7,668 nucleotides of DNA, from assembly GCA_038239195.1 (NCBI GenBank), contig JBBSEZ010000473.1, positions 1 through 7,668 of the forward strand. Direction: 5' to 3'. This document shows, piece by piece, positions 1 through 5,801 of this stretch. The stretch is from JBBSEZ01 sp038239195 (GTDB lineage Bacteria > Planctomycetota > Planctomycetia > Gemmatales > Gemmataceae). The notes under the pieces are model-generated. The model was not told the origin of the DNA. It worked only from the letters and a program-made list of their open reading frames with translations, and did no database searches. The position numbers were made by a program, and so were the translations under genes. The stretch's first letter is position 1; each line of letters opens with the position of its first letter.

Positions 1-46
1 AAGCGTGCGGGCCGGACGCTTCTGCGAAGCGTCGCTAAACGGGGCC
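1..46. repeat. Truncated left copy of a palindromic repeat element
   Basis: Bases 16-43 match 7587-7614 at 27 of 28 positions. The block carries a small hairpin: GACGCTT (15-21) pairs with AAGCGTC (27-33) around a 5-nt loop. The first six bases of the window (AAGCGT), followed by a 9-nt GC-rich spacer, correspond to the end of the opposite arm (7571-7576) and its 10-nt spacer in the right-hand copy. The window therefore appears to begin inside a second full inverted-repeat element. A further small hairpin, GCCGA (44-48) with TCGGC (52-56), follows directly. The function is unknown; a dispersed palindromic element or a transcription boundary are both possible. Confidence 0.8.
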
Positions 47-86
47 GACGTTCGGCGCCCGACCACCCTGCGCAGAGTTTGCAACC

Positions 87-2813
87 GTGATTCAAATCGC
101 CATCGCCGCTGGGGCCGTGCTGCTGATCGGGCTAGGGCTCCTCCTCTGGCTGGCGTTCGGCCCGGGGCCGCGCCGCCGTCGGGCGTTCGCGCGCGCCCAG
201 CGCCTCCTCGAAGCGGGCTCCTGGGAAGAGGCCCTGGAGATTATTCGGTCGCTGCGGCGCCCCAACCTCTCCGACGCCTGGAAGGGCCGCCTCCGCCACG
301 CCGAGGGCGAGTGCCATCAGCAGGCCGGCGACGAGGCGCTCCAGGAAAAGCGCTTCGAGAAGGCGTTCGACCACCTCTGCGAGGCGGGGGAATTGCTCGA
401 CCTCAACGAGGCCGAGCAGCGCGCCCGCGTCGTGGAGAACATGCTCGCCGAGGTGCGCCGGCAGTTCTCCGGCGGGCCCGAACACACCGACGCCGTGTTC
501 GCCCTGCTCCAGCGCACCTTCAAGATGGCCTCCGCCGGCGAGGAGCAGCCCGGCACCCCTTGCCCCGAGGCCTCGTTCTGGCAGGGCCTGTGTCACGTCC
601 GCCAGGGCGAGGTCGAGCTGGCCGTCGCCGCCCTGACCGCCGCGCACGAGAAGGTCGGCAAGCAGATCATCGACCCCGCCTTCTACCTCGGGGGGCTCTA
701 CCACCGCCTCGGCAAGCCGCAGGAGGGCCTGCGCTTCCTCGCCGACGCCAACCGCGTCGATGGGAGCTGCCCCTTCATCACCTGGCAGATGGGCATCTCG
801 CTGGTCGCCGCCGGCGGGGACAGCGGCATGGCCATGCGCGCCCTCCAGCGCGCCCTCGGCAATCGCGGGCTGAGCATGTGGCTGCACGCGCCGGAGCGCG
901 CCTGGGTCGAGGCGTTCCCCGAGGCTCGCTCCTACGTGCGCCGCCTGGCCATGAAGTATCGCTACGTCTGCCCCCTGCTGGGCAGCGACCTCGCCGCGAT
1001 CGTCCGCCAGGGCCAGCTCGCCCTGGCCACGGCCCTCTATCGCCAGGAGAAGTTCGTCGAGGCGGCCGACCTGTACGCCAAGCTGCTCCAGGAGTGCCCG
1101 CCCACCGTCGTTCTCCTGCGCGGCTACGGGCTGTCGCTGGCCCGGCTGAAGCGCTACGACGAGGCCTACAAACAGCTCCGCATCGCGCTGGAGCAGGAAG
1201 ACCCGAAAGACCCCCTCACGGCCGGCTACCTCGCCCTCTGTGGCGCGCTCGGCAAGCCGACGCAGGCCGACGACAAACCGCGCAACGTCGTCTGGGCCAT
1301 CCGCCTGATGGCGCGCTATCCCGTCATCGGCAACGCCGAGTGGGCCGGCCTGCTCAACGCCGTCATGGCGGAGGCGCGGGCCCTCAACGTCCCTCTGGGC
1401 ATCGACGAGCAACTCCTCCTCTGCGACACCCTCGCCTCGGTAAACAGCACCGACGCGAACGCGGCGGCCGCTTACGCCCATCTCGCCACGACCTTCCCCG
1501 ACCGCGTGAAGCCGGTGTACGCCTGGCTCTACGTCCGCGGCGCCACGTCGAACAACCTGAGCATTCCGGGCGACCTGCCGCTCTACTCGCTTGCCTTCCG
1601 CGACAGCGGGCCGGCGCGAGCGTTCTTCGCGACGCAGCAGTGGAACTTCGACGAGGTCGAGCACAAATATCTCGAACGCAGCGCCGTGGAGGCGCCGGGC
1701 CAGTTCCCCGCCGAGATGGGCTCGGAATACCCGCCGAAGGGCGAGGCGTTCCTGCTGGAGCGGTCGCGCCAGGAAGAAGAGGCCGGGCGCAAGGACCAGG
1801 CGCGGGCGTGCGTGGAGGTGCTGCTCCGGCTGGCCCCGGCGAGCGTGACGGGGCACGATCGGCTGGCCTGTCTGCACTACCGCCGCGGGGAGATGGACCG
1901 GGCCCTCGACCTCCTTGGCGGCTGGCAGCGGCTGGCCCCCCACGACCACTGGCCGCTCGTGCGCCAGGCCATCATCGAACAGGAGCGCGGCAACGCCGAG
2001 CGCCGCGCCGAGGCCATCGACCGCGCCCTCGGCCTGACGAACGGCCCTCTCAAGGCGGCCGTGGCCTATCTGGGAGCGCGGCTGGCGCTGCGCGAGGCCG
2101 CCCGCGGGTGGCAAAAGGACGGGAACGTCGCCCCTTCCGCTCCTTCCCTGGCGCCCTCGCTCCACCTGCTCCAGCAGTGCCTGCACGAGGGCCCCGACCA
2201 CGTGGAGGCGCTCTGGTGCCTGGCGGCGGTGCGCTCGGTACTCGGCGACCGCGAGGCGCTGGCGGCGCAGGCCCCGCTCATGAACCGCCCGGCCGTCCAG
2301 GATGCGCGTTTCCATTTCCTCGGGGCCGTCTGCCATCTCGCCGCCAGGGACTACGAACGGGCCCTGGAGCTTGGCCAGCGGGCCGCTTCGGACCCGACCC
2401 TCGAGTTGGAGAGCCAGTACGTGATGGCGTGGGCCCACGTCCATCTCGCCAACCCGAACGCCGCCCGGACGGCGCTCCAGCGGGTGGCCGCCGCGGAAAA
2501 GGGCCCGTCGGCGCCGTACGCGCGGGCCCTGCTCGGGCAGTTGAGCTTTGCCCGGGGTGCCTACGACGACTCGATCAAGTGGTGGACCACCCTCGATGCC
2601 CAGCGGCGGGCCGAGTGGCACCTCGACGACGTGCTCCGGCAGACGGTCCTGCTTTCGGGCCTGCTCGCGTACGAGGGCAAGCGCTACGAGCAGGCCGCCG
2701 ACCGCTTCCGCGAGGCGGGCAAGCTCGGCCTGCGCGAGCGCCGCCTCGGCGGGCTGTTGACGCTGGCCCTGGTCAAGGCCGGGCAACGGTTGCTCTTCGA
2801 GCACGTAAAATAG
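87..2813 (+). CDS. Membrane-anchored TPR-repeat protein (908 aa)
   Basis: I do not recognise a named family. Residues about 3-25 form one very hydrophobic helix (rich in I, A, V, L, G and W), followed at once by a basic cluster at 29-32 (RRRR). With an uncharged N-terminus, the positive-inside rule predicts N-out/C-in, placing the rest in the cytoplasm. The remainder is helical with TPR-like repeats: about 33-110, 160-225 (W..G.C.....E.A), 312-385 (LYRQEKFVEAADLYAKLL, then the GYGLSLARLKRYDEA unit), 565-650 and 740-885 (YERAL, YDDSI, YEQAADRFREAGKL). A Ser/Pro/Ala-rich stretch at 682-692 looks like a flexible linker. TPR arrays are protein-binding scaffolds, so an adaptor role is likely. GTG at 87 is chosen because an in-frame TAA lies at 36 and no better start follows it; only a weak purine-rich site (72-77) precedes it. 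It is the first gene of a co-directional cluster ending in an Hsp70. The membrane-plus-cytoplasmic-TPR layout resembles LapB/YciM, without evidence of homology. Confidence 0.9.
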   Translation: MIQIAIAAGAVLLIGLGLLLWLAFGPGPRRRRAFARAQRLLEAGSWEEALEIIRSLRRPNLSDAWKGRLRHAEGECHQQAGDEALQEKRFEKAFDHLCEAGELLDLNEAEQRARVVENMLAEVRRQFSGGPEHTDAVFALLQRTFKMASAGEEQPGTPCPEASFWQGLCHVRQGEVELAVAALTAAHEKVGKQIIDPAFYLGGLYHRLGKPQEGLRFLADANRVDGSCPFITWQMGISLVAAGGDSGMAMRALQRALGNRGLSMWLHAPERAWVEAFPEARSYVRRLAMKYRYVCPLLGSDLAAIVRQGQLALATALYRQEKFVEAADLYAKLLQECPPTVVLLRGYGLSLARLKRYDEAYKQLRIALEQEDPKDPLTAGYLALCGALGKPTQADDKPRNVVWAIRLMARYPVIGNAEWAGLLNAVMAEARALNVPLGIDEQLLLCDTLASVNSTDANAAAAYAHLATTFPDRVKPVYAWLYVRGATSNNLSIPGDLPLYSLAFRDSGPARAFFATQQWNFDEVEHKYLERSAVEAPGQFPAEMGSEYPPKGEAFLLERSRQEEEAGRKDQARACVEVLLRLAPASVTGHDRLACLHYRRGEMDRALDLLGGWQRLAPHDHWPLVRQAIIEQERGNAERRAEAIDRALGLTNGPLKAAVAYLGARLALREAARGWQKDGNVAPSAPSLAPSLHLLQQCLHEGPDHVEALWCLAAVRSVLGDREALAAQAPLMNRPAVQDARFHFLGAVCHLAARDYERALELGQRAASDPTLELESQYVMAWAHVHLANPNAARTALQRVAAAEKGPSAPYARALLGQLSFARGAYDDSIKWWTTLDAQRRAEWHLDDVLRQTVLLSGLLAYEGKRYEQAADRFREAGKLGLRERRLGGLLTLALVKAGQRLLFEHVK

Positions 2814-2840
2814 TGGCCATTCTCGCGGTGTCGATTTGAC

Positions 2841-2845
2841 GAGGG
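2841..2845 (+). promoter_or_regulatory. Ribosome binding site for the second TPR gene
   Basis: GAGGG lies 8 nt before ATG 2854. This supports ATG 2854 over the in-frame TTG at 2836, which would add six residues and would place this motif inside the coding region. Confidence 0.6.
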
Positions 2846-2853
2846 CCTGTGCG

Positions 2854-4488
2854 ATGCCTCCCGACCCCTCCCCGACGGCGCCTTCCGCGCAGCCGGCCTC
2901 GCGCTACGAGGCGGCGGCGCAGGTGCTCGACCGCGCGGTGAGTGCGGGATGCAGCGACCCCAACGTCGTCTATCTCCTGGCGCTGGCGTACAAGCGACAG
3001 GGCAAGACGGCCGAGGCCCGCGCCGCCCTCCGCAAGATCGTGCGCCCCGATGCCAACGTCATCCTCCAGATGGGGCTGTTGTCGTTGCAGGAGGGCAACC
3101 TCGCCCAGGCCGAGGGCGAGCTCGCCCGCGCGTGGCAGATGGACAACGCGTCGTACGAGGCCTGTTACAACCTGCTGCTGACGCAACTGACCCTGGGGCG
3201 CGTGGAGGCGTGCTACGCCCTCATCCCGAAGGGCCTCGAACTGGTCGCCCAGCGCGCCGCCGTCGATCCGGTGGCCGGCGCCGAGGAGCGCCGCTTTCTG
3301 GAAGTGTTGCAGTCGCTTCTCCAGGTGTGCATGCCGAACAACGGGGCCCAGACGTCGGCCGCGCAACTCGCCGAGCTGACCCCCGCCGACGAGCAGCGCC
3401 TGCTCAAGGTGGTGCGCAGCCTCGGCCAGCTCGACACCGTGCATGCCCTGCTGCAAGCCCTGACCAACGCCCGCCCGCGTAGCGCTGCCGTCCGCGAGGC
3501 CTACCTCGACGCCGTTCTCGTCAAGGGCAAGGAACTGATCGACCGCTACCTGTGGGTCGATGCGGAAACGCTCCTCCGCCCGCTGGTTCGCGACCGCAGC
3601 GCCAGCCGCAACCAGCAGGTGGCGCTGTTGAACATGCTGGGCTGCTGCGCGTGCCTGACGCAGGACTTCGACAGCGGGCTGCGCAACTTCACCGGGGCGC
3701 TGAAACTGGCGCCCAACGACCCGCGCCTGCACCAGAACCTGGCGCTGACGTACGAGCTGAAGGGCGAGCTGTCGCAGGCCGACCCGCACTGGAATCGCTA
3801 CTTTGACCTGCTGGGCTCGCAGGTCCCCGCGCCGTCGGACCTGCCGCGCTACCTGGAATCGCTCTCCTACGAGAGCTTGAGCCGGCTGGCCAACAAGTAC
3901 AGCGAAAAGGAGAAGTGGGCCAGCGCCCTGGGCTACGTTCAGCGCGCGGCGCACCTGCGGCCGAACGACCCCGACGTCCTGGAGCGGCTGTTTCACCTGT
4001 ACGTGCAATCGAAGCGCCCGCAGGACGCGCGGCGGGCCCTGGAGCAGTTGCGCCGCGCCCGGCCCAACGAGCCGCAGTACGACCTCTACGAACTGGACCT
4101 GATCGAGGTGAAGGGGCTCAACGACATCGAGCGCCTGCTGACGGACATCGAGCGCATCCGCAAGCGCTACCCGGGAGACGCCCGCGTGGACGACCGGGCG
4201 GTGAGCATGGTCGGCAACGTGATCCCGCTCATGGGCAACCTGTGCGATCAGCTCACCGAGCAGATGAGCAAGGTCATCGACCAGGTGCGTCGCTTGCCGG
4301 ACTATCAGATCAACTGGTCGGCGGTGCGCGAGGTGATGCGCGACCTCATCAAGGAGTTCCAGAAGTTGCGCCGCATCACCGGCAAGTGCCTTCCCCTGGT
4401 GACGAGCGAGGAGCATCGCCGCATCGTGCGCGACCTGGCGGACCACATCGACCGGAAGATGGAGGCGTGCCGGTCAATGGGGACGTAA
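2854..4488 (+). CDS. Soluble TPR-repeat protein (544 aa)
   Basis: No signal peptide or membrane segment is visible. A Pro/Ser/Ala-rich N-terminus (1-16) precedes TPR-like units: about 17-62 (YEAAAQVLDRAV...VVYLLALAYKRQGKTAEARAAL), 68-98 (LLSLQEGNLAQAEGELARAW), 210-245, 256-320 (LNMLGCCACLTQDFDSGLRNFTGALKLAPNDPRLHQNLALTYELKGELSQA, a clear TPR pair) and 340-405 (NKYSEKEKWASALGYVQRAAHLRPNDP, then LYVQSKRPQDARRALEQL). The motif P-N-D-P at repeat ends is typical of TPRs. The last ~100 residues (445-544) are predicted helical but do not look like TPRs, and I do not recognise them. The gene begins 40 nt after the membrane-anchored TPR gene and ends 67 nt before the J-like gene, which suggests one transcript. 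A likely role is an adaptor or client-recognition partner for the downstream Hsp70, by inference from context only. Confidence 0.9.
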   Translation: MPPDPSPTAPSAQPASRYEAAAQVLDRAVSAGCSDPNVVYLLALAYKRQGKTAEARAALRKIVRPDANVILQMGLLSLQEGNLAQAEGELARAWQMDNASYEACYNLLLTQLTLGRVEACYALIPKGLELVAQRAAVDPVAGAEERRFLEVLQSLLQVCMPNNGAQTSAAQLAELTPADEQRLLKVVRSLGQLDTVHALLQALTNARPRSAAVREAYLDAVLVKGKELIDRYLWVDAETLLRPLVRDRSASRNQQVALLNMLGCCACLTQDFDSGLRNFTGALKLAPNDPRLHQNLALTYELKGELSQADPHWNRYFDLLGSQVPAPSDLPRYLESLSYESLSRLANKYSEKEKWASALGYVQRAAHLRPNDPDVLERLFHLYVQSKRPQDARRALEQLRRARPNEPQYDLYELDLIEVKGLNDIERLLTDIERIRKRYPGDARVDDRAVSMVGNVIPLMGNLCDQLTEQMSKVIDQVRRLPDYQINWSAVREVMRDLIKEFQKLRRITGKCLPLVTSEEHRRIVRDLADHIDRKMEACRSMGT

Positions 4489-4521
4489 AATGACAAGCGT
4501 CGGGTGGAGAATAGGGTAGGG

Positions 4522-4539
4522 AACGGCCACCGTGCCGTT
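4522..4539 (+). other. Intercistronic hairpin before the J-like gene
   Basis: AACGGC (4522-4527) pairs perfectly with GCCGTT (4534-4539) around a 6-nt loop. Two further G-T wobble pairs are possible outside it. Only a short run, TTTT (4538-4541), overlaps its 3' side, so it is a weak terminator at best. It lies between the TPR gene stop and the ribosome binding site at 4547 and could act as an attenuator, an mRNA processing site, or nothing. Confidence 0.35.
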
Positions 4540-4546
4540 TTGCCGT

Positions 4547-4553
4547 GGAGGAG
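4547..4553 (+). promoter_or_regulatory. Strong ribosome binding site deciding the J-like gene start
   Basis: GGAGGAG lies just before ATG 4556, with the GGAGG core 4 nt from the start codon. It favours ATG 4556 over the upstream in-frame GTG at 4532, whose extra residues (MPFCRGGA) would be encoded by this site itself. Confidence 0.7.
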
Positions 4554-4555
4554 CA

Positions 4556-5107
4556 ATGGGAAAGGCCCCCGAGCCTGTGGTGCTGGAGCTGGCCACGCTG
4601 CCGCGCGAGCAGGTGGGGCCGTTTCTGTTGCTGGGCGTGGACAAGTCGGCCAACAAAAAGGAAATCGAGGAGCACTGGGCCGAGCGCATCAAGTGGGCGC
4701 GGCGCCAGCAGATCAAGGTGCCGCTCGAAGACGTCAACTGGGCGCGCGAGGCCCTGACCGAGAACGACAAGCGCATTCGCGCCGACGCCTCGAGCCTGAA
4801 CTCGGACACGACGGACGGCATCCTGGCCCAACTCGCGCAGCGCTACGGGCTGGACGGGGCGGCAGGGCGGATGTGGCAGCCCCTCGACAGCGAGAAGCCC
4901 CTGGCCGACTACGTGCCCGCCGTGGACGTGCCGGACGTCAACGCCCTGCGCGACGCGTTGGTGGTCCCGCCGGTGCCCCAAGAACTGCCGGCGGTGCCGA
5001 CGCTTCTGGACCGGCTCATACAACAACCTCTGGACCCCTGGGCGCCGGGCCTGTTGCAGCCGGCCGGGCCCACCTCATCCCTTGCACCACAGGATGCCCT
5101 GGCATGA
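4556..5107 (+). CDS. J-domain-like protein lacking the HPD motif (183 aa)
   Basis: Residues 20-77 align by eye with a DnaJ J-domain. FLLLGVDKSANKKEI (23-37) matches the helix I to helix II start (Y..LGV...A...EI). The basic helix II (ERIKWARR, 43-50) is retained. WAREALTENDKRIRAD (62-77) matches helix III and the KR..D end (EAYEVLTDSQKRAAYD in DnaJ). The diagnostic HPD, expected at about 49-51, is absent; that region reads RRQQIKVP. In known J proteins HPD is required to stimulate Hsp70 ATPase, so this is a J-like domain comparable in principle to Pam16. There is no Gly/Phe region, zinc-finger CxxC repeats or DnaJ C-terminal client domain. Residues about 82-183 are unrecognised and become Pro-rich towards the end. 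Its stop overlaps the grpE start (ATGA), indicating translational coupling. Inferred role: regulatory or targeting co-chaperone of the Hsp70 encoded downstream. Confidence 0.82.
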   Translation: MGKAPEPVVLELATLPREQVGPFLLLGVDKSANKKEIEEHWAERIKWARRQQIKVPLEDVNWAREALTENDKRIRADASSLNSDTTDGILAQLAQRYGLDGAAGRMWQPLDSEKPLADYVPAVDVPDVNALRDALVVPPVPQELPAVPTLLDRLIQQPLDPWAPGLLQPAGPTSSLAPQDALA

Positions 5108-5700
5108 ACGACGACAAGGTGGGGACGGCCGAGCCCACGTCAAGGGCCCCCGACTTCCAGGCGCTGGGCTCCTCGACGCTGTTGAACCTCATCGAGGCCT
5201 TCATCTCCCTGCGCGGGCGCAACGAGGCGCAGCACAAGCTCTTCGAGCAGACGCTCAACCGCCTGCGCGACGACCTGAAGACCAGCTTCAACAGCTTCGC
5301 CGCCGACACCCAGCGCGCCTACCAGGACATGCGCAAGGAGATCCAGGGCGAGAAGAAGTTCAGCCTCGGCCTGCTGAACGAATTGCTCGAGTTCCACCAG
5401 GACCTCCAGCACATCGTGGCCGCGCGCCCCCCGGTCGGCGACGCCGAGGCGCTCGGCCGCTGGGCCGAGGGCGTGGAGGTCGAGTCGCGCAAGGTGCAGA
5501 CCGCCCTGAACCGGCACGGGATCAAGGAATACGACGCCGTGATCGGCACGCCTTACAACCCCGCCCTGCACGAGCGCGTGGGCAGCGCCCGCGTCGAGGG
5601 CATGGGCCCGCTCCTGGTGGCCGAGCAGCGCGAGCGCGGCTACGCCAGCCAGCAACCCGACTTCGTCTTGCGCCGTCCCAAGGTGATCGTCTCCGAGTAG
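5104..5700 (+). CDS. grpE-like: Divergent GrpE-family nucleotide exchange factor (198 aa)
   Basis: GrpE releases ADP from Hsp70 and so resets its cycle. Residues about 40-82 are a long charged helix (EQTLNRLRDDLKTSF... MRKEI) matching the GrpE dimer stalk. KKFSLGLLNELLEFHQDL (84-101) matches the LLPVIDSLDRAL helix. The C-terminal half is clearly GrpE-like: EGVEV (122-126), then HGIKEYDAVIGTPYNPALHERV (138-159) for GV..I...G..FDP..H.AV, then ERGY (177-180), FVLRRPKVIVS (187-197) for GY.L..R.LR.A.V.V. The usual (F/L)DP is YNP here. The start at ATG 5104 is fixed by the ATGA overlap and the length of the family; the same frame is open far upstream, but that part is out-of-frame shadow of the J-like gene. 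No strong ribosome site precedes it, which fits coupling. The TAG stop is the first triplet of the heptamer array. Confidence 0.88.
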   Translation: MNDDKVGTAEPTSRAPDFQALGSSTLLNLIEAFISLRGRNEAQHKLFEQTLNRLRDDLKTSFNSFAADTQRAYQDMRKEIQGEKKFSLGLLNELLEFHQDLQHIVAARPPVGDAEALGRWAEGVEVESRKVQTALNRHGIKEYDAVIGTPYNPALHERVGSARVEGMGPLLVAEQRERGYASQQPDFVLRRPKVIVSE

Positions 5701-5732
5701 TCCGTAGCCAGTAGTCCGTAGCCAGTAGCAAC
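5698..5732. repeat. Heptamer tandem array 1
   Basis: Five 7-bp units starting at the grpE stop codon: TAGTCCG, TAGCCAG, TAGTCCG, TAGCCAG, TAGCAAC. The first four form an exact 14-bp duplication. Every unit begins with TAG, and because 7 is not a multiple of 3 the successive TAGs fall in all three frames. Confidence 0.85.
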
Positions 5733-5757
5733 GAATGCCCCTCGCCTGCTACCTTGG

Positions 5758-5799
5758 ACGAAGGACCAAGAACTAAGGACTAAGAACTAAGGGCTAACG
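5758..5799. repeat. Heptamer tandem array 2
   Basis: Six 7-bp units: ACGAAGG, ACCAAGA, ACTAAGG, ACTAAGA, ACTAAGG, GCTAACG. From 5761 to 5801 the stretch is about 44% G+C and purine-rich on the + strand, unlike its GC-rich surroundings. It ends two bases before the Hsp70 start codon. A 25-nt non-repetitive spacer (5733-5757) separates it from array 1. Confidence 0.85.
5789..5793 (+). promoter_or_regulatory. Probable Hsp70 ribosome binding site inside the heptamer array
   Basis: AAGGG lies 8 nt before ATG 5802 and is part of the fifth heptamer of array 2. Further AAGGA cores occur 14 and 28 nt upstream (5775 and 5761) because of the repeat, so the array itself appears to supply the translation signal. 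Confidence 0.5.
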
Positions 5800-5801
5800 A
5801 G

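Noticed and set aside
132..2804. 890-aa open frame on the minus strand opposite the first TPR gene
   Set aside because: A typical antisense shadow in GC-rich coding DNA. The composition is low-complexity Leu/Ala/Gly/Arg, no domain is recognisable, and the + strand frame has clear TPR repeats and a membrane anchor.
5..2839. 944-aa open frame overlapping the first TPR gene on the + strand
   Set aside because: Its product is almost only Arg, Pro, Gly and Ala, as expected from a shifted frame of GC-rich DNA.
2773..4446. 557-aa open frame on the minus strand opposite the second TPR gene
   Set aside because: It is repetitive in V, R, Q, L and H with no recognisable motif, and lies entirely opposite a convincing TPR gene.
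2803..4491. The 9-mer ACGTAAAAT at the ends of both TPR genes (2803-2811 and 4483-4491)
   Set aside because: It overlaps the stop codons in different frames and occurs only twice, so it is most likely coincidence.
4504..5700. A 398-aa reading with a long N-terminal extension of GrpE
   Set aside because: The upstream part is the out-of-frame shadow of the J-like gene, while the J-like frame itself has domain signatures and a strong ribosome site. GrpE starts at the ATGA overlap.
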